Assembly: GCA_029582165.1 (NCBI GenBank)
Contig: CM055880.1
Span: 2,604,001 to 2,668,000, forward strand
Source of the DNA: Portulaca oleracea
Taxonomy: Eukaryota; Streptophyta; Magnoliopsida; Caryophyllales; Portulacaceae
Direction of reading: 5' to 3'
Length of the DNA: 64,000 nt
Shown: one piece after another, positions 1 to 11,166 of the stretch
Position numbering within the stretch: position 1 is the stretch's first letter
Layout of the letters: each line of letters begins with the position of its first letter
Notes under the pieces: model-generated
The model's input: only the letters and a program-made list of their open reading frames with translations
The model's database searches: none
Told to the model about the DNA's origin: nothing
Position numbers and translations under genes: made by a program

Positions 1-477
1 GAAATGTTGCAGGAGACTAGGTTGCAAAGACAGGTTACTCTATTATTAACAATAAATATTGGTTTCCGCAAGAGGTAAGAGAGTTTTGTAACATATTAAG
101 AGATGATTTGATTGAGCGTTATCTTGTGAGAAGAAACACCTAACTCTACCACCCACTTATAAAAAAAATAATAAATAAAAAAGAGTGAGTGTCAAGTTGA
201 AGAAGGGCAATACACCTCCCTTTTTATTCATTCCCTCTTGTTTTTACCTCTCATTCTCTTGGTCCTGTACACTACAAACACCACATTTTCCCTCCCAAAA
301 GAGGGAAATGAAACCCAAAACAAACCCACAACTACAAATTCCAAGCTCTCAAGAACAACAATCTCAAACATAACTCACTGCACATTGCATTCCAAACTGC
401 CTTCTAAATACCATTGCCAACCAAATCAATCACAATTTTAATAACATCCAATCATAATATGCAATCGAATCGAATCG

Positions 478-675
478 ATGATGATCAATCACACTCATAC
501 ATATCCCCCTCCTTCCATAAATAACTCCCACCCTACTAGTAATTTACAAGCTCCCATCGTCAACATGCTATGTGTTCAAATTCTCGATCTCCATCGCCAA
601 TTCCTGATCCTGCATCAAGTTATTTCTTCGTTAGCTCGAATGTTTGATGGCATCTCTAGATTTATAACAATATGA
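478..675 (+). CDS. Doubtful small plus-strand ORF (65 aa), unrecognised
   Basis: An ATG-initiated frame of 65 codons. A TATA-like run (TTATAAAAAAAATAAT near 160-175) and a pyrimidine-rich stretch (210-300), which resemble a plant promoter and leader, lie upstream. The predicted peptide has a Pro/Asn-rich start and then an LCVQILDLHRQFLILHQV stretch. The frame runs into the 190-bp tandem repeat and stops there. After the stop a second short frame (MDVDIEKSIFQIQEACKSS) opens in the first repeat copy. I do not recognise a family. It could be a small gene broken by the duplication, a gene fragment, or chance. Confidence 0.2.
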   Translation: MMINHTHTYPPPSINNSHPTSNLQAPIVNMLCVQILDLHRQFLILHQVISSLARMFDGISRFITI

Positions 676-1031
676 ATGACCCGAAGAAAAATGGATGTCG
701 ATATAGAGAAATCTATCTTTCAAATCCAAGAAGCTTGCAAATCAAGCCGTACCCAATAACAACAAAATCCCAGGAGAAACACGTTTAGGTTCTTAGAGAT
801 GTTGATTCCTGCGGACCCACCAGAAACCTTTCGAAAAAAACATCTCTAGATTTATAACAATATCTATGAATGACTCGAAGAAATGGATGTCGATATGGAG
901 AAATCCATCTTTCAAATCCAAGAAGCTTTCAAATCAAGCCGTACCCAATAACAACAACAACATCCCAGGAGAAACACGTTTAGGTTCTTGGAGACTGATT
1001 CCTGCTGACCCACAAAAAACTTTTCGAAAAA
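651..1031. repeat. 190-bp tandem duplication (two copies)
   Basis: Copy 1 is 651-840 and copy 2 is 841 to about 1031; both begin CATCTCTAGATTTATAACAA. Copies share long identical blocks (for example CAAATCAAGCCGTACCCAAT) and differ by small indels and substitutions, so the event is not very recent. The pair lies just downstream of the TOR1L stop codon, and the TOR1L 3'UTR may include copy 2. Confidence 0.85.
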
Positions 1032-1146
1032 ACCTCTTTGAAAACCAGTTTAGACACGCTAACATAAACCGAGCTGTACCCAACAAACAATAACAGAAAG
1101 AAAAGGCGAAAACGGGGGATTGGGATTCGATGTTATACCTGGAGTT

Positions 1147-4100
1147 TCAAACTCCTCTGACATTGACAACAGGAGTAACAAAAGATGCAGCAGAAGGGAC
1201 ATCAAGGCTTCTGGGACTACATGTTCTTCCTCGATGATTATGATGATGATTATGATGATGATGAGCATTTTGGGTGCTTTTGATGGTCTTAGGGCCGCCT
1301 TCATTCGGCTCTTGGAACGACCACGGATCATCCCTGTGCTGCAATTGCATTGTATCACCCGTGTAAGCGAATTTCGATGATTTTCCCTCGGTCTTCCTCC
1401 AGAACTTGGGGCTCAAAAACTCTGTACTTGGACAGCATGTTGTAGTAGTATTAGTAGTACTGATATTTCCGGCTGATTGATCGTTCTTTTTTGGTATTCT
1501 TCCGCTTTGTATGGCTAGATCGTATGAGATCTCATCTAATGCCTTCTCTAGCCCGGTTACCCGTGTCTCCAAAGAATCTATCCCATTCTGTGAATTACCC
1601 ATGAATCTCTGCGAAAAATAAGACATTCAAGGGTAAGTAAGTCGGTCCATGAAATCTGATCATATACGAGCTCCTGATATGGTATGGATGATGCATTTAT
1701 TTGTAGGTGTCAGACTATTTGGGAAAGCTATATGAATCAAAGCTCGTCCTTTTCAACTTATTTTCGACTGAACTTGTTTGTGCCCTAAATAACACTAGAA
1801 AACTGATAATTAAGCAACTTAATAACCCGATTTTACCTGAAGAAGATCCAACAGGTTAGACTGCTGTCTTTCAATCTGAAGTAGATGATCTCTGATAAGC
1901 GACAAATCCTCAACATCCGCATTGCTTTCACCAGTTTCTTCAACATTTTCCTCGACATAACAACCAGATTCCTGAAACCCTGATCTGAATTCACCGAATT
2001 TCTCATCACTCTCAACTTTCACACCATCAATATCTTCAGATTCAGCCTCTGTAGTCTCAGACTTCCAAGTTAACTTGCTGTCAACACTCTTTGAAATGCT
2101 CGTTCTTTTGGTATGTTTTGTGGATGAGTCGTTAGGCAAAGAAGACCGAGTTTTGAGCCCTGGTTTCTTCTTCGGTTCAAGGGTTTCGTACCCTACATGA
2201 TGATGATCGTGAGAGCTTTTCGAGACAGAGGATGAATCGGTGATGGTTGAGTCGTCAGACAAGGAGGATCGGCTCTTGGAGATTGTTTTCTTCTTCCTTT
2301 GAGAGGTTGTTTCGAGGGGAGATGATGTAATGATTTCTGAAGCATTTGAGGATGAAACCGATGGGGAAGGACAGGTTGATGAAAAGAGGCTGTCGGACAA
2401 TGAGGATCGCGTTTTGGTGATGGATTTCTTCGGTTTGGGGGCGTCGATTCCTGCAAAGGATGATCTCCTGGTCACAGAAGGCGAAACCCCACCTGCAGAA
2501 GATGCATATTTAGGTGAACACTCATATCAACTACACTCATCATGTCTATTTCAAATCGAACGTAATCAACAAGAGCGCTTAACTGAGGAGTTCCCAACGG
2601 ATGAGCTACCATAAAAGAAGGTACACCTTGGTGATATAAGTAGTCATTTCAATCTTTTTACGCTACGCTTTTTAACCATATACTAGGGTATTACAAAAAC
2701 ACTACTATATGTCATAGAATCTATCAAACCAGCTATATTAACCATGACCGAAGCTCAAATTCAGGATCAAACTCATACTCGTACATTCCGAGGAGCAATT
2801 CAATGTCATCAAAGAGGCAAACTCATGCATTTTACAACTACGGTGCAAGAATAAGCTCAACCAAGCATTTAAAATCGCTCAAAAGCTCAGTTATAGTTTT
2901 ATACTCTAACACGACACCTCGCTGAGACACGATCCGATACTATTTACAAAGAACCAACTTTAACCACAAAAGTGTAAAAGTGTTGGTAGGAGGCCCATGC
3001 ATGATATTGTACTCTCATTTTGCAACAAATTGCAAATGCAAAAACAAGGGAATATTACAAAGACACAATAAAAGTAGAAATAGTTGACAAATAGTAGAAA
3101 CTTTATGTTGAAAAGTTGATCGTATACCTTTAGAAACAGATGAATTAGACCTTGAAAAAAGCAAATCATCATCTGGACCACCAGGGATCTCCCTCCATGC
3201 ATCCAATGCTCGGTTCATAGTCTCACGAGTTATCTTTACCTGTCAACATCATAAATGTTAATCAACCCTAAACCACACTTATTAATCAAACTGTGTAACT
3301 TTTTACGTTTGGTTCGTCAAAAAATCCTAGGTAAATAGTCATTTTTTTTTGAGGTGACATATTTTCCTCATATTTGGTTGTCTTTTGACCATGAATTTTT
3401 TTTACAGAGAACCCATCATTTGGTGCCACTTTTTCTTAGAAAAATTTCCCTTAAGGAGGTAATGGAAGTTTTTACTGCATTTGGTAGGAATCTCAGGGAA
3501 ATTTTATCGGAGAAAATTTTTCAAGGGAAGTTTTCCCTAAGTAAGATTTCCTTAGGAAAATGTAGGCAATGGTGAGTCCCCCGTCAAATTTTTCTCAAGA
3601 TCAATCTACATCTAGGAAAAATTTTAGTCAATTTATGAAAATTGACCATTTCTCCAGGGTTTTTGACTAACCAAATGCACTCTTTAAAACAAAAAGCTGG
3701 TCAAAAACTATATAATGCAAGTGTCTATTATTAGCACAACACAGTAGTATGAACATGAACCCTCTTGCCGACATAATTTATGAGGTATGCTCACAACCTT
3801 GCCCCATTCAGCCGAAATTTTGGACAGCTTCCCATGCATCATGTTTTTTTACATGCATGTTGGATAATATAGCTAACCCAATTTAATTTTTCCTGAGTTG
3901 TTAGTATCAAATAATTCAGTTTAAATCTTCTTCTTACATTTAATTTTATATCTTTCTAGGAAAAAAAGGACAGTATCTACCTCAGCTTCATACAAGAAAA
4001 GATAGTACAATTCCCATGATGATGATCAATTGATGATCATTTATACTAAATAGTAGATTATCAAATTAAATTCCAAATTTATAATACTCTCTCCCTTTCA

Positions 4101-5466
4101 TAATTTTAGTCACTCTGAGAGTAATTTTCACAATGTTCCATAGAACTAATCTTTGCAAAATTGCAACATTATGCTTTACGAAATTATTTTTCACAGCAAT
4201 TCATCAAAGTAATTTTACAGAGTAGACCATCATAAATGTTGAAGAATTTATGGTCAAATGTTTATATTTTGTCTAGTAGCATTAGGAGGGAGTGGCACTC
4301 CCAAAAATTCAAGTCCAGGTTAATTCGGATCGGGGATCCAATTTGGTCATAGTTAAAACTCAAATTTTATGGACAAATTTGAATACTCAGATACGACAAA
4401 ATTTTACCGATGTTAGGAGTATATATTGTGTGATTTGTGATATAATTGAATAGAAAGCAACAAGAATAGGATAATTAAGATTAGATGGCCCAATCATGAT
4501 AATTACTGTAGTACTGTTAGTACTGTATATTTCTAATCAGTGTACTAGTGTAAAATGCTAGTAATTTCTACCTTAAAAAAATGCCGGTAATGATGTCTAA
4601 ACTGTAATTTAATTAGCTCATAATATTACCTTATCAAATCTCCGGGCCTCCAAAGAAGCAACACAAAACCGCTTAAACTCGGCGGCAGCCTCTCCCTCCG
4701 CCGTCCTCGCCACCGTCTCCAACACCTCCGCCGCCGCCTTCCTGGCGGCCCAGTCGTCGGCGCTCAGCATTTCCGCCGCACACGCCACCACACTCCCCAC
4801 CAAACCCCCTCTTCCGTTAACCACCCCGCCGCCGTTCACGGCCACGACACTCCCAATCAACCCCAGCATCGCCGCCTTGGCCTTGAACCCCTCTCCCTTC
4901 GCCATCTTCACCATCTTCGGCAGCGCTCGCCGGAGCTCCGCCTCATCTCCGCCGCCCACGACCCCCTCTCCGGCGCCGTCCACGGCGGCCTTCAGACATA
5001 AACACGCCCCGATCTGCGCGCTCCCCTCCTGCTCCGACAGCACCGCCGTGAGAAAGCTGGACAACATCGCCGGGAACCCCACCGGAGACAGCGCCCCGGC
5101 CGCGGCGGCGCAGGCGGCGCGCACGGCGGAATCTCCATCCCGGAGCCGGCGGAGGAGGAATCCCGCGATCTTCGGGAGGTGGGCCGAGAGTGAAATCGTC
5201 GCCGGCGCGTGGGGGTCACGCGCCAAGAGGGAGAGTAGATTCAGGACCTGAACACGGACGGCGGATTTGGAGGAGGAATCGACGGTGAAGATGCAGTTGA
5301 GGAAGGTGGGGAGGGAATCGACGGTCAGATTTGCGGCGATGAAGTGGAGCTCCGACGAGGCTTGGTGGAGGGTGGCACGGTCGGAGAGTTTGTCGATGCA
5401 GGAGAAGACTCTCTGCCGGAGATCCGGCGAGGTCGCCGGTTTCTTGTAGTGGGACTGAGACGACAT
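1147..5466 (-). CDS. TOR1L: TORTIFOLIA1-like microtubule-associated protein (4 exons, 688 aa)
   Basis: Plant microtubule-associated protein of the TORTIFOLIA1/SPIRAL2 family, which binds cortical microtubules and affects cell growth direction. Coding exons on the minus strand: 5466-4630, 3239-3128, 2492-1837, 1608-1147; all junctions are GT-AG and in phase. Residues 1-279 (exon 1, GC-rich) form the HEAT-like helical domain with LRQRVFSCIDKLSDR near the N-terminus. Exon 2 carries ITRETMNRALDAWREIPGG, typical of the family. Exon 3 is Ser/Lys-rich with repeated TRSSL motifs, like the basic linker of relatives. Exons 3-4 join as LLDLLQ-RFMGNSQNG followed by LETRVTGLEKALDEISYDLA, the conserved C-terminal coiled coil. 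The ATG at 5464-5466 was chosen because the longer open frame upstream starts only at TTG. An oddity is a His/Asn-rich tail encoded by an ATG/ATT triplet run near 1235-1265. Family assignment is firm; the paralogue number is not. Confidence 0.9.
3303..3688. mobile_element. Miniature element(s) of the TTTGGTAGGAA family in TOR1L intron 1
   Basis: Lies inside the first TOR1L intron (3240-4629). Bounded by ACGTTTGGTTCG on the left and CTAACCAAATGCACTC on the right. A second left-end motif (GCATTTGGTAGGAATCTCAG, about 3474) suggests a roughly 210-bp copy at 3474-3685 joined to an older partial copy. The inside carries imperfect inverted TTCCCTTAAGG / CCTTAGGAAA motifs, seen in related elements elsewhere in the window. 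Confidence 0.55.
4086..4292. mobile_element. Degenerate Stowaway-like element in TOR1L intron 1
   Basis: Left end ACTCTCTCCCTTTCATAATT and right end AGGAGGGAGTG are imperfect inverted repeats. They match the CTCCCTCCGTTCC-type ends of the Stowaway-like elements in this window. The interior is AT-rich and partly palindromic. Boundaries are approximate. Confidence 0.45.
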
Positions 5467-5530
5467 CGTTTTGAGATGAGGTGATTGGGATGGATTTGGA
5501 GAAGTGGGTATGAATGTCAATGGAGGAATG

Positions 5531-5548
5531 TCAATGGAGGAATGTCAT
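5531..5548 (-). other. Possible five-codon upstream ORF in the TOR1L leader
   Basis: ATG ACA TTC CTC CAT TGA reads on the minus strand 65 nt upstream of the main ATG, inside a short direct repeat (GTCAATGGAGGAAT twice on plus). If transcription starts near 5600 it would lie in the leader. Its effect is unknown. Confidence 0.25.
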
Positions 5549-5627
5549 TGAGGAGAGAGAAAGAAGAGAGAGAAAGAGAGAGGGAGAAGTAGATAGAAGG
5601 TCGCGGCTAGTTATGGTGGGAGTTTGC

Positions 5628-5634
5628 TTATAAA
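5628..5634 (-). promoter_or_regulatory. Putative TATA box of the TOR1L gene
   Basis: On the minus strand GTTTATAAGC lies about 165 bp upstream of the chosen ATG. It is followed by a CT-rich stretch (5530-5600 read on minus) typical of plant 5' leaders. Position and context fit a TATA box; the transcription start was not determined. Confidence 0.45.
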
Positions 5635-5800
5635 CGTTTCAGAAGGAACAGAGAGAGATGAATGAAAGATGACAGAGGAGGATGAGTGACAGAGATGGGG
5701 GGAACCAAGCAACCAAAGACTCCCCGTCATTTTCTATCATTTCTTTGAATATCTTTCTTTTTCTTTAAAATCTTAACATTAAAGACTATTTTAATATTTT

Positions 5801-6212
5801 CATCGTCCTAAAATATTTGTCCATTTAACTAGATTTTGAATGTTGATTACCTACAAATTATAATGCGTTATAATATGAAGTTAACATCATTGTAGTTTTT
5901 ATTTTCTATGATGGCAATTTTATATTATAACTGATTGTGATCTTTGAATAATCAAAGGTTAAAGCTTCGTCAAATCGTCAAATATTTTGGGACAGAAGTA
6001 GTAGGGTGTAAAAACTCTCTGTTCCATATAAGTTATAGCATTTTATTAATAATTTTGATGTTATATTTTTAGGATAACATTTCTCGTTCTGAATATAATG
6101 ATAGTGATTTTATATAACAAATCATTGTATATATTGAGAAATTGATAGTTAAAAAATTTAAAATATGATCGCAGAATTTTCAAAAGGATAATTAATATTG
6201 AATGGATGGATT
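5801..6212. mobile_element. Two degenerate Stowaway-like elements
   Basis: About 5801-6000 starts near CATCGTCCTAAAATATTTG and ends AATATTTTGGGACAGAAGTAG, an imperfect inverted pair. About 6018-6212 starts TCTCTGTTCCATATAAG and carries the family interior (TATAATGATAGTGATTTTA, then TTGTATATATTGAGAAATT), but its right end is decayed. The rest of 5700-6790 shows no coding signal. Confidence 0.5.
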
Positions 6213-6792
6213 AATTGACAAAGAGGCACGTATCATGCATGTTTCAATTAATGTTCACTTTTTAATATTTAATTTTAGTGGGAAAATATTTTTTACAAGT
6301 GAAAATTGTAAGATTGATGAGTTATGTCTGTCATAGACAATTTGATATTTAAATCTTCCTAATCCAAGTGAAGGTTAAGAACTAAAATCAAGTTGATTGA
6401 CAATCCATGGATCAAATATTCAAGCTACAATCACAACAAGAACCATGTAGAACACAATCTCAAAAAAGCTAACTTTGGATGAAATTTTGCAACCATCGAG
6501 ATCAACAACAAGCAAAACAGAAGATATGTGTTCAGTCTATAAAGAGAAACTCATCAAGATTTAACTAAGAAAACTTAAAATGAATGCATAAAAGGCGTTA
6601 CACTATCGCACACTTGAAACTCCAAGCAAATCCTCCACAAGTTTGATGGAAATCCTAAAAATCACTAATCAAACTCTAAAGGGGACACTCTTAATCACCA
6701 CCTTTAACAAATGGATACAGAAATAAGAAATTTAATGGAAGGGTTTGTAAATACTCGAATAACATTCACTCAAAAGAGGCAAAAAGCATTCA

Positions 6793-7020
6793 TTACAAAT
6801 GAGAAAGGGGTATATTGAGGGGGTTAAACCCCGAAATCGAGTTAGTCACGGCGGCGACCCCCATTTTCTTGTCGAAGGAGCTGAAAAACCCCAACATGGT
6901 CACACCGTAATAATAGATGTTATGGTTGTGACTTGCCTCTGGTCTCTGAAGGCAGTGGACGGTCATGACTATGACAACACAAGTCACGACCCTGACTTTG
7001 TCCGGGGGAAAACCGAAAAC
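6793..7020 (-). other. GC-rich island with unassigned minus-strand open frame
   Basis: This block is clearly richer in G+C than the AT-rich DNA around it. On the minus strand an open frame ends at 6793 (TAA). Its last part reads NHNIYYYGVTMLGFFSSFDK followed by a Gly/Val/Asn-rich end, preceded by a hydrophobic VRVVTCVVIVMTVHC stretch that could be a signal or anchor. The frame stays open upstream of the in-frame ATG, so the segment could be a second exon. The plus strand is also open here (6799-7029). I do not recognise the product. It may be a small secreted-peptide gene, an exon of a decayed gene, or captured sequence. Confidence 0.25.
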
Positions 7021-7749
7021 GTAACATAAAACTTTTGTCGATGTCTTATTTCCTTTTTGTAGATAATTTCTTCTTATAATGCTCCATTATTGCCTCTTAA
7101 TCACCAACAATCTCTAGAAAAAAAATGACATAAAACTTTTCCGTCTCTCGTAATGTGTAAAGGAGCTTCTTTTCCAATATATTATCAAACGCAACATTAT
7201 AGAAGTCTATGAACACAAATAAATGCAAAATGCTTGGAAATATTATTCGTAAATATTTAAATAAATTGTCCTTATTTCTATTAAATTCTAAACTTAACAA
7301 TTTTAATAAAATGAAGGACTTATTTCAAAGAAAATAATTTGAAAATAATGGGGATTGGGGACTATTGTATATCATTTTTACTACATATAAAAAATAATGG
7401 CAAAAGGTGAAAGTTTATGAAGGTGAGAATTAGCATAGGAGAGACAATGATTCCAATGGATGTTTGTTGGATATTATGCTTTTTTAGGGTACTTTTCACC
7501 AAAATGAGTGCAACTTTTTTGAATAGCCGTTACATTTAGCTTTTGGGCTATGATTTAGATCTATGCTTAAGTTTAAGTACTTGGATTAATCACTCAATTT
7601 ATTGTTTTTCAATTTGTGAAAATTAAGCAAAATTAAAATATAGATTTTGTTTTGCTCACCGATAAATTAAAAAGAAAAGGGACAAGGATTTATAGGCGAC
7701 CCTTTTGATAAGGCGTCGCCCAAGATTGTTATTGGCGAAAATTCTTGAA

Positions 7750-8145
7750 AAACTAACATTTGAACTAGATGTCCATGTATAATAGAAATTTATAAGATGG
7801 CCTTGGTTTGTCAATGAATCAGCGATCAAGTTAACTTCCCGTAAAATATGAGTACATAGGTTGAAGATGTACTTAATAATCATGTCTACTTGTTAAGGAA
7901 TACAACGACTTCCTTTAATAGTTGTAATTATGATTAAACCACGCCTTTCAATTTTAACCTTTGAAAGACTTGCTTGGATTGTCTGGTGGAACCCAAATCT
8001 TAAAGCCAAGCCCTTAGCCATGAGCGCTGAGGCAGCGTGAACTTTCAGTAACTCTGCGAAACCATCATACTAAGGTAATCTCTAAGCACAAATCCCGTTG
8101 TAGCTTCTCTATTGTCGAGAGATCCATCAAAAATTGAAATATATA
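7750..8145 (-). pseudogene. Decayed RNase H domain, LINE-type relic
   Basis: The minus strand encodes, in broken frames, the landmarks of the RNase H domain found in plant non-LTR retrotransposons and derived RNase H-like genes. FDGSLDNREATTGFVLRDY (about 8130-8070) is the first strand with its catalytic Asp. SALMAKGLALRFGF follows where the family has an Ala-Glu-Ala-Leu-Ala-Leu-like helix. HILREVNLIADSLTNQGH (about 7850-7790) matches the 'REAN..AD.LAN.G' end. A stop after VSQSY, a frameshift, a later stop and the change of the second catalytic Glu to Lys show it is dead. No reverse transcriptase was found next to it. Confidence 0.65.
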
Positions 8146-8149
8146 TTGG

Positions 8150-9500
8150 ATACGAGTAGTTTTTGTTATTTTTGTTTGTATTTTTTCTTAAACTGAGTAA
8201 ACAAGGTATATCAAATCTTAGGAGAATTCCCTATCAAAGCATTTCCATAAGTTGTCATCAAATAATAGAAGAAAAACAAAAGAGGAGTTCGAAATCCAAC
8301 GAGTTACGTTATTTAAAGAGCAATCCGGGTTGGCTATATAGTCGGCCGCAAAGTTTGTCTCAGAAAAATATATTGATTGGATTATGTTAGTTAAACGAAA
8401 TGTCCATAAAGTTCATTTAATGTTTTTTTAAAAGAAATACACGATTGAACCTAATTATTTTACGGAACTATAGTATCGAGGTAATTATTGCATATGAAAA
8501 GAAAGAACAAGCTAAGATTTATACTATTTTGTTACCTAAATAGAATATGGACATAGCTAATTACTAAAATTTTGAGCATCACCCAATCATAGAAAAGATT
8601 TTACTATAACTTGCATTGAAAGTACCTCCAATATCAACATTTAACAACTTGCAATACTATTGTACTTGAGAAGTAAATGTCGCAGTAGTTGTGTACAATG
8701 TAAAGTAGAAAAACTTTACTATCATCTTAAATTAACATGCAACATCTTCGGTTTTTTGTTAGTGGATTGTAATTTTTTTTCAGAATCCGCATAAAAGTAA
8801 TATAAAATAATCTAAAATATCATTTTCAACAAAAAAAAAATCATTTTATCAAGACATAGATTGTTCTCATGTAATTTTTTTATGAATAAATTCTCTTACG
8901 AAATTAAAGAAATTTTTGTAATGAAACTACATGTCCAATAGTAAGTAAAATAACTCTTAGTCTTAGTTACAAGCCAATCAACAATTATATTTAGGAAATG
9001 TAAAGTTGAATGGTAAATGAGTGAATGCAAAAACTTACAGAAAATTATCGTAATTTACCGCAAGTTACCAAAAATTGTAGAAAGTTATTAAAAATTACCT
9101 TACTTATTAAAAATAACATTTAATATACAAATAAAAAATTATCAAAATTTACCCAAACTTACTAAAAAGAACTTTTATTATACTTAACATTTATCGCTGA
9201 ACTCGCCTTTAATTTGTTTCTACAAAATCATGGGATTAAAACAAAATAAAGAGGGGGGGGAAAACAAATTAGATAAGAAAAGAAAGTTTGGGTAAATGAA
9301 TGTAGTGGTAGGGGGAAGAATATAATGTGGGAGCATGTGAGGGGGAAATGGGAGATTAGATCTTTAAAAAGAGTCAAAGCAGCAGGAAATCACGTGACTC
9401 ATCTCTCTCTTTCTACACACACTAAAATTGTTTTGGTATTATTCATTGAATCAATTCAAGGGGTAATTCTTCATTGATTGAGCAAATTCAATTGTCTATA
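8150..9500. other. Intergenic AT-rich DNA, no gene seen
   Basis: No coding pattern, RNA gene or clear element ends were found. The stretch has A/T runs and short repeats of TTACC-AAAATT type around 9030-9190. Confidence 0.5.
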
Positions 9501-9509
9501 TATAATATA

Positions 9510-9857
9510 GGGTTTTTGGCTCAAAATAATTCGAAGTCGGAGGTCATTGGCTGAGAATAATCGAAACTCACTTTCTGGCTGAAAATAATTCAAACTGTTA
9601 ACCTATTTACTCGGACTAAACCAAAATCGATTTCCGTGCGAGACTTGGCAGAAGCCAAGACGTGTTTCTTTAATTGATTTTGGTTTTGAATTTATGCCGA
9701 CCGTCTACATGTTCGACCTTAAGATTCGACGCTAAATCTATTTCGGTTTAGTCCGAGGAAATAGGTTAAAAGTTTGGATTATTTTCATCCAAAAAGTGAG
9801 TTTGGATTATTTTCGGCCAATGACCTCCGACTTCGGATTATTTTGAGCCAAAAACCC
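9510..9857. mobile_element. Mutator-like foldback miniature element (348 bp, 9-bp target duplication)
   Basis: The element begins GGGTTTTTGGCTCAAAATAA and ends with its inverse (TTATTTTGAGCCAAAAACCC). The arms are about 120 bp long and nearly complementary, with GAAGTCGGAGGTCATTGGC on the left matching GCCAATGACCTCCGACTTC on the right. The flanks are an exact 9-bp direct repeat TATAATATA at 9501-9509 and 9858-9866. Long inverted arms with a 9-bp duplication are the hallmark of Mutator-like elements. No transposase is present, so it is non-autonomous. Confidence 0.85.
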
Positions 9858-9912
9858 TATAATATATGTATCCCAAATGACCTTCAACCAAATCTAAATT
9901 AAGTTAAAAAAT

Positions 9913-10175
9913 AATCCCTCCTTTCTGAATTAATTATCACCTAATATATGTTATATAATCTTCAATATCTTTCTTTAACTGAAAAATTTTGTAGCATATT
10001 TCATTAAAAATTTATCATGTTATACTCTAATGATAATATTTTTCGTTATGAATATAATGATACTACTTCTGTATAATAGAATGTTGTACATGTCGAAAAA
10101 TCAATTATCAAAAATTATAAAATTTGATGGACATATATATATAGATCAAAATGAATGAATGAAGTAGTTAAATTT
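9913..10175. mobile_element. Degenerate Stowaway-like element
   Basis: The left end AATCCCTCCTTTCTGAATTAATT and the interior TTTTCGTTATGAATATAATGATA belong to the same family as 15154-15411. The right end (AATGAATGAATGAAGTAGTTA) is eroded. Confidence 0.45.
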
Positions 10176-10625
10176 GACGCAATCCAACTTTGACATGATA
10201 CAGAATCAAGTTGGTTAATTTTCATCAAAGTTGATCGTCTCTATAAAATATATATAAAAAAAACAATTTCTTGACTTGAATAAGAGTTGACCCAACTTGA
10301 ATGCAACTTGTCCTAAATCCTATATGTGTGTGAACAATTGCCAAGTTGACCTTCAACTTTATGCAAAAATGATTTGAACCAAGATGAACCAAAGCTATTA
10401 ACCTATTAGGCTTGGTAAAAGCTTATTATGCTAAGAAAACAAATTGATTCAATGTGTTCATGAACCGAAAATGAGTCAACCCAAACCTGAGTTTATTAAA
10501 ATCTTGTTGTCTTGAATATGATTTAATCCGATCTAACTAAATCCATATCATATGGCCTATTATCAACTCTACCTTTAACTTTATCCTAAAATGGTTCGAA
10601 CAAGATAAATTAGTTTTCACCGCAA

Positions 10626-10851
10626 GTGTATTTGATAGTTTTTTGGAAAAAAATCTTTCTAAGAAAAACTTTCCCCACCCTCATTTTTTTAGGAAGTGTT
10701 TATTGAGCTGAGAATAAAAAAAAAAGGTTTTACAATAAAATTTTCTTATCCATATAGTATATAACCAAATCTAGGAAAAATTTTGTAAACTCAAAAAAAA
10801 GTTGGACTATTTATTAGAAACGTTTTCCAACCAACACACTCTAAAACTATC
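10626..10851. mobile_element. Miniature element, TTTGGTAGGAA-type family
   Basis: Left end GTGTATTTGATAGTTTTTTGG and right end CCAACCAACACACTC are imperfect inverted repeats about 225 bp apart. The interior has TTTTCC/GGAAAA inverted motifs like the copies at 24689-24926 and 31893-32074. Confidence 0.5.
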
Positions 10852-10965
10852 ATTCTTTGTACGACAAGTCATTATACTCAAAATTGAACAACATAAATTA
10901 ACATGATCCAAAAAATGACCAAACTCAGACCTAAACAAATGAAAATCTTGTTGACTTGACCAGGC

Positions 10966-11166
10966 CTTGTTTGGCAACAAGCGGTTAACTAATAGCTGTT
11001 TAGATTAGTCGTTTGATTTTAGCTGTCAGGATTAGCTGATTGCAAGAAAGGATTTTGGTAAAACAACCATTTGCGAAAAGCTAACTCAAAAAAAAATAAA
11101 AATCAACTAATTCATTGAATCCAAAAGGCTAAACATTACCCAAAAAAGTCGGTAACCAAACACTCC
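10966..11166. mobile_element. Possible hAT-like miniature element
   Basis: The stretch opens with CCTTGTTTGGCAACAAGCGG and closes with CGGTAACCAAACACTCCC, with AGCTGTTTAGATTAG-type repeats inside. A related AGCTGTTTG-rich stretch lies at 11600-12035, with partial copies near 14260-14350 and 27665-27985. Ends and target duplication are not clear, so the class is tentative. Confidence 0.35.

Noticed and set aside
5467..5520. N-terminal extension of TOR1L to 5520
   Set aside because: The extended frame starts with TTG, not ATG. The first ATG in frame is at 5464-5466 and is close to the start of the conserved domain.
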